From positions 9,701 through 73,700 of the forward strand of contig CAZWAK010000015.1 in NCBI GenBank assembly GCA_964631865.1: 64,000 nucleotides of DNA. Direction: 5' to 3'. Below the pieces are notes generated by a model. The model made no database searches. It was not told the origin of the DNA and worked only from the letters and a program-made list of their open reading frames with translations. The position numbers and the translations under genes were made by a program. Source of the stretch: JAFDVL01 sp964631865 (GTDB lineage Bacteria; Acidobacteriota; Blastocatellia; RBC074). This document shows positions 26,765 to 35,718 of this stretch, in pieces. Position 1 is the stretch's first letter; each line of letters starts with the position of its first letter.

Positions 26765-28212
26765 AAGAAGCACGAGCAGAAAAGCTTCCGAGCCTGTTAG
26801 AAGACGCGCGGGTCGCAGCGGCGGCGCTGTCTGCGTACGACTCCAATTTGGTGGAAGAATCGTTGGCGCGCGTAACGACCGAGTTGGGTTGGAGCGACGA
26901 CCGCGGCCCGTTTGGCAAGGTGATTCCGGCGCGCGCGCGCGTGCTGGTCAAACCCAATCTCGTGCTGCACGAAAATCAAGGGCCGTGGGGCATGGAACCG
27001 GTTGTGACGAATCTCGCGCTGATCCGTGTGGTCGTGGAAGCCGCGTTGCGCGCCGGGGCGGCAGAAGTTTTGGTTGGCGATGCGCCGTTGCAGGGCTGCG
27101 ATTTTGAGCGCCTTTTGCGCGTGACAGGGATGGCCGAATGGGCCGCGCAGTTGATGCAACGCGAGCCGCGCTTCAAAGGCATCCGCGACTTTCGCCGCAC
27201 AACCTGTGTGTTTGTGAACGGCGTGCGACAGGCCAGCGAAGGCTTGCAGACGGAAGATCATTTCACCCTGTTTGATTTGGGCGCGAACAGTCTGCTGGAA
27301 CCGATCACGAATGACCGCGCGCCGTTTCGCGTTACCTGTTACGACCCGCGTTTGCTGGCACGCACGCACGCGCCGGGACGGCATCAGTATCTGGTTGCGC
27401 GCGAAATCGTCGAAGCCAATGTCGTCATCAATTTGCCCAAGCTGAAAACGCATAAAAAAGCCGGCATCACCAACGCGCTCAAAAATCTGATTGGGATCAA
27501 CGGCAACAAAGAATATCTGCCGCATCATCGCGTCGGCGGAACAACGGCAGATGGGAGTGGCGGTGACTGTTACCCCAAACGCAATCCGCTCAAACGAGCG
27601 ATTGAATATGCCTCTGACCGCGAATATATGACCCCGTCGTTCAGCGCCGCGCGTGCCTGGCACAGCGTCGGGAAACAGTTTGATCGAGCGGCGCGTTTGC
27701 TCGGCGATCAACTCGGCGTGGAAGGGTCGTGGTCGGGTAACGACACGATTTGGCGCACCTGTTTAGACCTCAATCGCATTCTGTTGTATGGCCGTGCGGA
27801 CGGCACGATGAGCGACGAACCGCAGCGCCAGATATTGCATGTCGTGGATGCGGTGGTGGCCGGGCAGGGCGATGGCCCGTTGGCTCCCGAACCGCTGCCG
27901 CTGGGGCTGCTTTTGGCGGGACAGAATGCCGCCGCCGTAGATTGGGTGGGTGCGTTTTTGTTGGGCTACGAACCAGAGCGGGTTCCTCTAACCCGCGAGG
28001 CCTTTGGGAATTTTCCCTGGCCGCTTACCACCTTCCCCGCGATAGAGGTCAGGTTCCTGAGGGGGTGGAGGAAACACGAAAAAGCTTTCGAAGCAGGGGG
28101 CCTTACCTTGCCAGTTAAGCATCCCATTGGCTGGCGTGACGCTGCACGCTCCGCTTCGAGAGAGGATGAAACTATTTATGCTGAAGAAGTTGAAGCAAGT
28201 GACTTTGGGTAG
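26761..28212 (+). CDS. DUF362 domain protein
   Basis: A 483-residue protein with AAAGGAG upstream, overlapping the CapK-like stop by four bases. The DUF362 core is clear: 'VLVKPNLVLHENQGPWG', 'VTNLALIRVVVEAALRAGAAEVLVGDAPLQG', 'NVVINLPKLKTHKKAGITNALKNLIGING'. It lacks the 4Fe-4S cluster cysteines that some members carry. Function unknown; the family occurs beside CapK-like proteins in several polysaccharide loci, which suggests they work together. The C-terminus overlaps the start of the next deacetylase. Confidence 0.75.
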   Translation: MKEARAEKLPSLLEDARVAAAALSAYDSNLVEESLARVTTELGWSDDRGPFGKVIPARARVLVKPNLVLHENQGPWGMEPVVTNLALIRVVVEAALRAGAAEVLVGDAPLQGCDFERLLRVTGMAEWAAQLMQREPRFKGIRDFRRTTCVFVNGVRQASEGLQTEDHFTLFDLGANSLLEPITNDRAPFRVTCYDPRLLARTHAPGRHQYLVAREIVEANVVINLPKLKTHKKAGITNALKNLIGINGNKEYLPHHRVGGTTADGSGGDCYPKRNPLKRAIEYASDREYMTPSFSAARAWHSVGKQFDRAARLLGDQLGVEGSWSGNDTIWRTCLDLNRILLYGRADGTMSDEPQRQILHVVDAVVAGQGDGPLAPEPLPLGLLLAGQNAAAVDWVGAFLLGYEPERVPLTREAFGNFPWPLTTFPAIEVRFLRGWRKHEKAFEAGGLTLPVKHPIGWRDAARSASREDETIYAEEVEASDFG

Positions 28213-29260
28213 CTTGAAAACCGTTGGTGCATTTTCTCTCATGCAGGACAGCAAATGGCGACGAGGCCGCTTGTTGATCCTCGCCTATCACGGGCTTTCT
28301 TTGAAGGACGAGCATGAGTGGGATCCGGACTTGTACATGTCGCCGGACTACTTTTACTCCCGCTTGAAAATGCTCAAAAAGTTCGGATGCAACGTGTTGC
28401 CCCTGGAGGAGGCGCTCCAACGCTTGTATGCCCATGATTTGCCGGAACATTGCGTGGCCCTGACGTTCGATGACGGCTATTACAATTTTTATAAGCTGGC
28501 GCATCCCATGCTGAAAGAGTTCAACTTTCCCGTCACCCTGTATCTGGCGACGTCTTACGTGCATCGCAATCAACCGATGATCCATACGATGTACTCGTAC
28601 TTGCTGTGGCGGGGACGGAAGGAAAGGCTCAATTTACGGGCGCTGACAGGGCAGGAAGGAGAGTTTGTGCTGGCCGATGGCGCGGCGCGCGCCCTTGTCC
28701 AGCAACGGCTGATGGCGTTTGTCCGGCGCGAGAATTTATCCGCCGACGAACAAAATGCGCTGGCGGGTAAATTAGCCCAGCACCTCAAAATTGATTACGA
28801 GGCGCTGTGTAGCAGGCGAAAACTCCATCTGCTAACTGCGGCGGAAGTGCAGCAATTAGCAGCGGAAGGCGTAGACATCCAGTTGCATACGCATCATCAC
28901 GACTTGCCCCTGAATTATGAATTATTCAATCGGGAAATCGAGGACAACCGAACCAGCATTCAAGAGATGACCAAACAGAATGCCACTCATTTTTGTTACC
29001 CCAATGGCTTATTCAGCCGGGAGTTTCTGCCCTGGCTGGAGCGCTTGGGCATTCAATCTGCCACCACCTGTGAGCCGGGCTTTGCCACCCCTCAGACGGA
29101 TCGTTTGTTGTTGCCTCGGTTGGTTGATCATACGGTGTTATCGCCAATTGAGTTCGAGGGTTGGTTGACCGGTGTGTCGGCGTCGCTGCCCCGCCGCCAT
29201 CACATCTACAACCCGCCCCTCACGGTTCCAGGAAAAGAAGAAAGGATCGAAGCACGGTGA
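28166..29260 (+). CDS. NodB-type polysaccharide deacetylase (second of three)
   Basis: About 364 residues. Motif 1 'TFDDGYYNFYKLAHPML' and motif 2 'LHTHHHDLPLN' keep the catalytic Asp and the metal His residues; 'HFCYPNGLFS' is motif 3. The start lies inside the DUF362 frame. ATG 28166 is listed, but ATG 28178 has the better spacing from AGAGGA, so the true start may be four codons in. The last codon overlaps the next gene's GTG start, so the three genes are coupled. Confidence 0.85.
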   Translation: MKLFMLKKLKQVTLGSLKTVGAFSLMQDSKWRRGRLLILAYHGLSLKDEHEWDPDLYMSPDYFYSRLKMLKKFGCNVLPLEEALQRLYAHDLPEHCVALTFDDGYYNFYKLAHPMLKEFNFPVTLYLATSYVHRNQPMIHTMYSYLLWRGRKERLNLRALTGQEGEFVLADGAARALVQQRLMAFVRRENLSADEQNALAGKLAQHLKIDYEALCSRRKLHLLTAAEVQQLAAEGVDIQLHTHHHDLPLNYELFNREIEDNRTSIQEMTKQNATHFCYPNGLFSREFLPWLERLGIQSATTCEPGFATPQTDRLLLPRLVDHTVLSPIEFEGWLTGVSASLPRRHHIYNPPLTVPGKEERIEAR

Positions 29261-30429
29261 AATTCAGAGTGCTCCAACTAATCGGTAATTTGTATCCAGG
29301 CGGGTCAGAGCTTCAGGCGGCGCAATTGACGCGGCTCCTGACTGAAAGCGGGCGCTATGAGGTGTTTGTGGCCTGCATGGATACGCGCGGGTCGTTGCGA
29401 GAGGAATTCCAGGCCATGGGATTTCACGACATTCCCGCCTTCTCCATCAGAAGGTTTTACGATCACACGATGCTCAGGCAACAACTTCGTTTTGCCCGGT
29501 TTCTCAAAAAGAATCGGATAGATGTGGTGCAGACCCACGACTTCTATACGAACGTTTTCGGAATGACGGGGGCCGCGTTGGCGGGCGTGCCCGTGCGGAT
29601 TGCGGCGCGGCGTGAGACCACCAGTTTGCGCAGCCCGGCCCAAAAATTTGTCGAACGACGGGCCTATCAACTGGCGCAGGCGATTGTCACCAATGGGCAG
29701 ATCGTGCGGCAACATCTGATCGCGGAAGGCGTTAATAGCGAGAAAGTCGTGACTATCTACAACGGCTTGCCGCGGGAGCGCGTGACCACCCAAAAGGATC
29801 GGGAAACCGTTCTGCGGATGTTCAATTTGCCGCTCGACGAGTCGTGCCGCTTCGTCACCATCCTGGCGAATCTGTTACATCCGGTCAAAGATCATCCGAC
29901 GTTTTTGCGTGCGGCGCAGCGGGTTCATCAGGTGCTTCCCGACGCCCGCTTTGTGCTGGCGGGGCAAGGTCATCTCACGGAGCCGATGCGGGCTTTGGCG
30001 CATGAACTGGGGTTGGCGGGCAAGGTCTTTTTCACCGGGCCTTGTGAACATGTGGCGGAGTTGCTCTCTATTTCGGATGTTTGTGTGTTGAGTTCGTTGG
30101 CGGAAGGGTTTTCCAACTCCATTCTCGAATACATGGGGGCGGGACGTCCCGTCGTCGCCACGAACGTCGGGAGCGCGAAGGAAGTCGTGATTGAAGGAGA
30201 AACGGGCTATCTCGTCACCCCCGGTGATGACGAAACGATGGCCGCGCGCATTATCCGGCTTTTGCGCGACACCGCGCATGCCCGGATGTTAGGCCGCCAA
30301 GGGCAGCAGGTTGTCGCCGAAGGATTTTCCACCACCGCGCAACTCACGCGGACGGAGGAACTGTATGAGCGTTTGTTGTCGCGCCGCAAGGCCGTGAACG
30401 ACAAAAAACTGTTACCCCTTATTGATTGA
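29257..30429 (+). CDS. Family 4 glycosyltransferase (first of three)
   Basis: A 390-residue GT-B enzyme. The start is the GTG at 29257, overlapping the previous stop (GTGA) and preceded by AAAGGA. The N-terminal domain has 'LQLIGNLYPGGSELQAAQLTRLL'; the C-terminal nucleotide-sugar domain has 'TILANLLHPVKDHPTFLRAA', 'FVLAGQG', 'LSSLAEGFSNSILEYMGAGRPVVATNVGSAKEVV', the retaining GT4 EX7E-like signature. Donor and acceptor unknown. Confidence 0.88.
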   Translation: MKFRVLQLIGNLYPGGSELQAAQLTRLLTESGRYEVFVACMDTRGSLREEFQAMGFHDIPAFSIRRFYDHTMLRQQLRFARFLKKNRIDVVQTHDFYTNVFGMTGAALAGVPVRIAARRETTSLRSPAQKFVERRAYQLAQAIVTNGQIVRQHLIAEGVNSEKVVTIYNGLPRERVTTQKDRETVLRMFNLPLDESCRFVTILANLLHPVKDHPTFLRAAQRVHQVLPDARFVLAGQGHLTEPMRALAHELGLAGKVFFTGPCEHVAELLSISDVCVLSSLAEGFSNSILEYMGAGRPVVATNVGSAKEVVIEGETGYLVTPGDDETMAARIIRLLRDTAHARMLGRQGQQVVAEGFSTTAQLTRTEELYERLLSRRKAVNDKKLLPLID

Positions 30430-30436
30430 CTCGCGT

Positions 30437-31477
30437 ATGAAAGTTTTGCTCATGGGGCCGTACCCACCGCCACACGGCGGCGTGCAAACAAATTTGGTAG
30501 CCATTCGGCGCTATTTGCTGGCGCGCGGCATTCCGTGTGCTGTCATCAACCTGACACGGCATCGCGGCCCGGAGAAAGACGACATCTACTTCCCGGAAAA
30601 CCCGTTGGAAGTCGTCCGGCTGCTGCGGCGGTTGGACTACGACATCATTCATTTGCACTTCGGCGGCAATCTGTCGTTGCGCCTGATTTTATTGGCGTTC
30701 GTTTGTACTTTGATGCCGCGCCGCAAAACCGTACTCACGTTTCATTCGGGCGGTTATCCGAGTTCCGAAGCGGGGCAAAGCGCGCGACCCGGCACACTGC
30801 GCGGCTTCGTGCTGCGACGGTTTGATCGGCTCATCGCAGTCAATCAGGAGTTGGTGGAACTCTTCGAGCGCTTCGGCGTCGCACCGAACCGCATACGCTT
30901 GATTTTGCCACACGCGATTGCACTGGATTCGATTGAAGAAACCTTGCCCGAACCGTTGGCGCGCTTTTTTCAACGGCACGATCCGGCGTTGGTTACAGTC
31001 AGCGGTCTGGAGCCGGAATATGAAATTCCGCTGCAAATCGAAACGCTCGGTACGGTGCGGCAACGCTTTCCCAACGCGGGGTTGGCGATCATCGGCGCGG
31101 GCAGTCAGGAAGCCGAGGTGCGGCAGCAAATTCAAAGCAAGCCGTATGCGGAAAACATTTTGCTCTGCGGCGATGTGCCGCACGCGATCACATTGCGCGT
31201 GTTGGCCGAGAGCGATTTGTCGCTGCGCACCACGCTCTATGACGGCGATTCGATTTCGGTGCGCGAAGCCTTGCTGATCGGCACGCCCGTCATTGCGACC
31301 GACAACGGAATGCGCCCGCAAGGAACACATCTGGTTCCGTGTTCTGACCCGCAGGCGCTGAGTCAGGCGATTGAACGTGTCTTGACGCAAGTCCCGCGTC
31401 GCCAATCGCAAGGCGACACGGGCGAGAAGAATATCGAAGAAGTCTTTCGGCTCTATCAGGAGTTGCTCAAACCGTGA
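30437..31477 (+). CDS. Family 4 glycosyltransferase (second of three)
   Basis: A 346-residue GT-B protein with 'LLMGPYPPPHGGVQTNL' at the N-terminus and 'SVREALLIGTPVIATDNGMRPQGTHLV' in the C-terminal domain. The EX7E region is divergent ('SDLSLRTTLYDGDSISVREAL'). The ATG at 30437 follows the previous stop by a few bases and starts the conserved strand; earlier in-frame starts overlap the upstream gene. Confidence 0.83.
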   Translation: MKVLLMGPYPPPHGGVQTNLVAIRRYLLARGIPCAVINLTRHRGPEKDDIYFPENPLEVVRLLRRLDYDIIHLHFGGNLSLRLILLAFVCTLMPRRKTVLTFHSGGYPSSEAGQSARPGTLRGFVLRRFDRLIAVNQELVELFERFGVAPNRIRLILPHAIALDSIEETLPEPLARFFQRHDPALVTVSGLEPEYEIPLQIETLGTVRQRFPNAGLAIIGAGSQEAEVRQQIQSKPYAENILLCGDVPHAITLRVLAESDLSLRTTLYDGDSISVREALLIGTPVIATDNGMRPQGTHLVPCSDPQALSQAIERVLTQVPRRQSQGDTGEKNIEEVFRLYQELLKP

Positions 31478-31503
31478 TGGTGCAAGTTTAGAGGAATGAT
31501 TTT

Positions 31504-33465
31504 ATGTGTGGAATCTGCGGCATAGCCGTTCCAACCCAACTCAATCGGCGCGTGAATGAAGCGCGGCTGGTGGCGATGCGCGATGCGATTACGCATCGCG
31601 GCCCCGATGACGCAGGCATCTGGTTGGATAGCACGGTTGGGCTGGGACATCGCCGCTTGTCCATCGTGGATTTGGGCACGGGACATCAACCGATGACCAA
31701 TGAAGACGGCACGGTCTGGCTCGCGTTCAATGGCGAGATTTACAACCATCAGGAATTGCGCCCAATGCTCCAGGCGCGCGGCCATCGCTATCACAGTTCC
31801 TCCGACAGCGAGACGATCATTCATCTCTACGAAGAGTTCGGCACGGCGGGCGTCGAGCAATTGCGCGGCATGTTTGCCTACGCGCTTTGGGATTCAACCA
31901 AGCGTCAACTTGTGATTTCACGCGACCGGCTCGGCATCAAGCCGCTGTATTACGCGCTGAACGATGACGGCACATTTTACTTTGCTTCGGAGATCAAAGC
32001 GTTGATTGAAGCGCGCGCCGTGACGCCGGAATTGAATCACAACGTGCTCGCCGATTACGCGGCGAATCGCTACACGTCGGGCGACGAAACGCTCTTTCGC
32101 GGCGTGAAGCGATTGCTGCCCGGCCACACGCTGGTCTGGCGCGAGGGCAAAATCAAGATCGAACGCTACTGGGATTTGAGCTTCACGAAGCCAAGCGAAC
32201 AGTTGAGCGAAAAGGAGTACGTCCGACGTTTTGGCGAATTGTTCCGCGAATGTGTCGAGTCGCATTTGATGGCCGATGTGCCGCTTGGCATGTTCCTTTC
32301 GGGCGGCATTGATTCGAGCGCGATTGCGGCGGTGATGAGTCAGATGGTGAAAGAGCCGATCAAAACGTTCTCAGTCGCGTTTGCCGAACGCGATGCGAAC
32401 GAATTGGAGTTTGCGCGGCAGGTCGCACAAGCCTACAAAACCGAGCATCACGAAATCGTCGTTACGCCTGAACAGTTCTTCGCGCATCTGCCGTCGCTGG
32501 TGTATCAGGAAGACGAACCCATCGCGCATCCATCGAGCGTGCCGCTCTATTTCGTCTCCGACCTCGCGCGCAAGCACGTCAAAGTCGTGCTGACGGGCGA
32601 AGGCTCGGACGAGTTGCTCGCAGGCTACAACAAATATCGCGTGGCAATTTACAACCTGCGTTTGGGCCGCACCTACGAGCGATTGACGCCTGCGTTCGTG
32701 CGCCGTGCGGTCAAGCATCGGATCAAAGGTTTGCCGGGCGCATCGCGTGCGCGGCGCATCTTGCAGCGAACGTTTCTGTGTCTTCCGGCGGAAATCAAAG
32801 ATGTCTACTTCGACAACTTCGCTGTGTATTCGCCGACGATGCAGCGGCAGTTGTTCACGGCTGCGACCTACGAACAGATGCAGGAGCACGACCCCTATCG
32901 CACGTCGCTCGCGTACATCGAGGAGTCCGATGCGGAATCGTTGCTTGATCAATTGCTCGCGGCGGATTTGAAAACGTACTTGCACGAACTGCTGATGAAG
33001 CAGGATCAGATGAGCATGGCTGCGTCGCTCGAAAGCCGCGTGCCGTTCCTTGATCACAAGTTGGTCGAGTTCGCCACCCATTTGCCTGAAGCGATGAAGT
33101 TGCGCGGCTGGACGACGAAGTATGTGCTGCGCGAAGCGATGCGCGATCTGTTGCCGCCGGAGATTCTGACGCGCAAGAAGATGGGCTTCCCCGTGCCGAT
33201 AGAAAGCTGGTTTCGCGGGCCGTATCGCAACATCGTGGAGGAATACGTCTTGAGCGAACGCGCGTTGGAGCGCGGCATTTTCAATGCGAATTACGTGCGC
33301 GAATTGGCCGCACGGCACAACGCAGGCGAGAACCACGCCGAGCGTTTGTGGATGCTCGTCAATTTTGAAATCTGGCAGCGCCGCTTCTTTGATGGCGAAG
33401 CGGCAAAGGTCGCCGCGGATTACCCCATCGCGTTGCACGCAAGTTTTAGTTCAATCGGAGTGTAG
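31504..33465 (+). CDS. asnB: Asparagine synthase (glutamine-hydrolysing)-like amidotransferase
   Basis: A 653-residue enzyme with an N-terminal Ntn glutaminase (nucleophile Cys2 in MCGICG, 'HRGPDD', 'FNGEIYNH', 'SDSETI') and a synthetase domain with the PP-loop 'SGGIDSSAIA' near residue 262, plus 'VLTGEGSDELLAGYNKY'. In exopolysaccharide loci such paralogues are thought to amidate a uronic acid or another carboxyl group rather than make asparagine. Together with the AlgD-like enzyme, sugar uronamide formation is a reasonable inference. All catalytic motifs look intact. Confidence 0.88.
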   Translation: MCGICGIAVPTQLNRRVNEARLVAMRDAITHRGPDDAGIWLDSTVGLGHRRLSIVDLGTGHQPMTNEDGTVWLAFNGEIYNHQELRPMLQARGHRYHSSSDSETIIHLYEEFGTAGVEQLRGMFAYALWDSTKRQLVISRDRLGIKPLYYALNDDGTFYFASEIKALIEARAVTPELNHNVLADYAANRYTSGDETLFRGVKRLLPGHTLVWREGKIKIERYWDLSFTKPSEQLSEKEYVRRFGELFRECVESHLMADVPLGMFLSGGIDSSAIAAVMSQMVKEPIKTFSVAFAERDANELEFARQVAQAYKTEHHEIVVTPEQFFAHLPSLVYQEDEPIAHPSSVPLYFVSDLARKHVKVVLTGEGSDELLAGYNKYRVAIYNLRLGRTYERLTPAFVRRAVKHRIKGLPGASRARRILQRTFLCLPAEIKDVYFDNFAVYSPTMQRQLFTAATYEQMQEHDPYRTSLAYIEESDAESLLDQLLAADLKTYLHELLMKQDQMSMAASLESRVPFLDHKLVEFATHLPEAMKLRGWTTKYVLREAMRDLLPPEILTRKKMGFPVPIESWFRGPYRNIVEEYVLSERALERGIFNANYVRELAARHNAGENHAERLWMLVNFEIWQRRFFDGEAAKVAADYPIALHASFSSIGV

Positions 33466-33474
33466 AAAACGACC

Positions 33475-34722
33475 ATGAAAATTTTGTGGGTCAAAACAGG
33501 CAAACTGGTTCCGGTGGATACGGGCGGCAAGATTCGCTCGTACAACATTCTGCGCAAATTGCAGGAACGCCACGATGTGACCTTTCTGTCGTACTACAAC
33601 GGACGACGTGATGAAGCGTACGAGCGCGAAGTCAAAGAGCATATCTGGGGGACACACGTGATGTACACGGGCACGCCCGATGCCACGCCGCTCGAACGCA
33701 ATTTGCTGTATCTGCGACGGCTGCCGATGAGCGCGCCGTTCGGGGTCACGAAGTTTGTGTCGCGCGACGTGCAGCAGTTGTTGGCGCAATGGCTGAACGA
33801 AGATCGGTTTGATGTGGCCGTGTGTGATTTTCTCGGCTCGACGCTGAACTTTCCGCGCAAGCGCACGACGCCGGTCGCGCTGTTTCAGCACAACGTCGAA
33901 TCCATTTTGTGGGGGCGTCACGCCGAACACGAAGCGCATCCGATCAAAAGCATCGCTTTCAAGATTGAAGCCGCGAAGATGCTGCGTTACGAACGCGCTG
34001 CCGTAGGCCGCTTCGATCACGTGATTGCGGTGTCGGATTACGACCGCGAGCAGATGAAAACGATGACCGATGGCGCGCGCATCAGCGTTGTGCCGACGGG
34101 CGTGAACCTGGATCAATATGCTGCGGCTGCGGGTGCGAGCGCGACTGAGCCGATTGTGATGTTTCTCGGCTCGATGGACTGGGAAGCCAATATTGACGGC
34201 GTCTTGTACTTCTGCCGCGACATCTGGCCGCAGGTGAAACGCGCCGTGCCGAACGCGCGCTTCCGCATTGTGGGTCGCAGCCCCGATGCACGAATCAAAC
34301 AACTCGCGTCGGATGACATTGAAGTGACAGGGCGTGTGGAATCGGTGATCGAACATCTGCGCGATGCCGCCATCTTCGTTGTGCCGTTGCGTATTGGCGG
34401 CGGGACGCGGCTCAAGATTTACGAGGCGATGGCGATGCGCAAAGCCGCTGTCTCGACGACGGTCGGCGCGGAAGGCTTAGACGTGAATCATGGGCGCGAC
34501 ATTTTGCTCGCCGATGAGCCGCAAGCGTTTGCCGACAGCGTGATCGAATTGTTGCGCGATCCGGTCAAGCGGCAACAGATGGAGATGGCCGCTGGCGAAC
34601 AGGCCGCGCGCTACGATTGGTCAGTCGTGACAGATCGTTTTGAAGAATCATTGGCGCAAACGATTCGGGATGCGCGCGTCACCAGACTGAGCACAGCGCG
34701 AACGGTGACGGTCAATCCTTGA
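33475..34722 (+). CDS. Family 4 glycosyltransferase, TIGR03087-like (third of three)
   Basis: A 415-residue GT-B enzyme. The N-terminus 'TGGKIRSYNILRKLQERHDV' resembles the TIGR03087 sugar transferase found in exosortase-associated loci. The C-terminal domain has 'IVMFLGSMDWEANIDGVLYFC', 'FRIVGRSPDARI' and 'VVPLRIGGGTRLKIYEAMAMRKAAVSTTVGAEG'. It follows asnB by nine bases and precedes a NodB gene by ten. The TIGR03087 resemblance is by eye. Confidence 0.85.
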   Translation: MKILWVKTGKLVPVDTGGKIRSYNILRKLQERHDVTFLSYYNGRRDEAYEREVKEHIWGTHVMYTGTPDATPLERNLLYLRRLPMSAPFGVTKFVSRDVQQLLAQWLNEDRFDVAVCDFLGSTLNFPRKRTTPVALFQHNVESILWGRHAEHEAHPIKSIAFKIEAAKMLRYERAAVGRFDHVIAVSDYDREQMKTMTDGARISVVPTGVNLDQYAAAAGASATEPIVMFLGSMDWEANIDGVLYFCRDIWPQVKRAVPNARFRIVGRSPDARIKQLASDDIEVTGRVESVIEHLRDAAIFVVPLRIGGGTRLKIYEAMAMRKAAVSTTVGAEGLDVNHGRDILLADEPQAFADSVIELLRDPVKRQQMEMAAGEQAARYDWSVVTDRFEESLAQTIRDARVTRLSTARTVTVNP

Positions 34723-34732
34723 GTGATGATTG

Positions 34733-35575
34733 ATGATGAAAACAGGCACTGAAAAAAGACGGGCGATTTCCTTGATGTACCACGACGTGGTCGAACAGGC
34801 GGCGCATCAGACGAGCGGCTTCGGCAGCGCCGACGCGGCACTCTACAAATTGGAGCCGGAGGATTTCGCGCGCCATCTCGCTGCGATCAAAGCCGTCGTT
34901 GCAGGTCGTCCCCAATTGGTAACGGAGTTGTTGGCGGGAACTGTTGCGCCGTCGAACCCCTGGATGCTGACGTTCGATGATGGTGGTGCGAGTTTTTATC
35001 CCTTCATCGCGGATCGCCTGGAAGCGTTGGGCTGGCGCGCGCATTTCTTCATCACGACCGATTACATCGGCACGCCCGCGTTTCTGACGCGCGCGCAGAT
35101 TCGTGCCTTGCATCAGCGCGGCCACATCATCGGCTCGCACTCGTGCTCGCATCCGCTGCGGTTTGCGGCGCGGCCCTGGCACGAACTGAAACACGAATGG
35201 AGCGAGAGTGTGAAGGTGCTTGCCGATTTGCTGGGCGAGCCGGTGCAAACCGCTTCGATTCCCGGCGGGCAATATTCGCGGGCAGTCGCCGACGCTGCTG
35301 CTGCTACTGGCCTCAAGGCGCTCTTTACTTCCGAGCCGACCAGCGGTTGCGCCGAAGTCAATGGCTGTCTGGTCTTGGGGCGCTACGCGATTCAACGTTG
35401 GACTTCACCCGCTGTCGCCGCCGCCATGGCTTCCGGTCACTTCGCACCACGCTTCAAACAGTGGTTGTGGTGGGAAACCAAGAAGAGCTTCAAGGCACTG
35501 GGCGGCGACTACTATTTGAAATTACGTGCGTCCTGGACAGACGGACTGAATCGAACTTCTCAAGAGAAGGTATAG
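34733..35575 (+). CDS. NodB-type polysaccharide deacetylase (third of three)
   Basis: About 280 residues. Motif 1 'LTFDDGGASFYPFIADRL', motif 2 'GSHSCSHP' with both histidines, and motif 3 'SIPGGQYSR'. The start is one of two consecutive ATG codons at 34733/34736. No signal peptide. The frame is closed at 35575, before the beta-helix gene. Its motifs match the family better than the other two copies. Confidence 0.85.
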   Translation: MMKTGTEKRRAISLMYHDVVEQAAHQTSGFGSADAALYKLEPEDFARHLAAIKAVVAGRPQLVTELLAGTVAPSNPWMLTFDDGGASFYPFIADRLEALGWRAHFFITTDYIGTPAFLTRAQIRALHQRGHIIGSHSCSHPLRFAARPWHELKHEWSESVKVLADLLGEPVQTASIPGGQYSRAVADAAAATGLKALFTSEPTSGCAEVNGCLVLGRYAIQRWTSPAVAAAMASGHFAPRFKQWLWWETKKSFKALGGDYYLKLRASWTDGLNRTSQEKV

Positions 35576-35718
35576 AAAAAACAATAGAAAAAATATTGAG
35601 GAGGAAGCTCACGCTCAAACAACCAATCAGCGATTCGCAGTATCGAGTTTTAAGACTCATCGCAAAACCCTCACAGCGCGTTGAGCCAAAGATCAAGGTT
35701 TTCAATCTGGAGGGGCAA

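Noticed and set aside
32371..33438. 355-residue minus-strand frame
   Set aside because: Antisense shadow of the asparagine synthase gene.
35143..35718. N-terminal extension of the beta-helix protein
   Set aside because: The frame is open but overlaps the deacetylase in another phase, and the signal peptide with its ribosome binding site starts at 35719.
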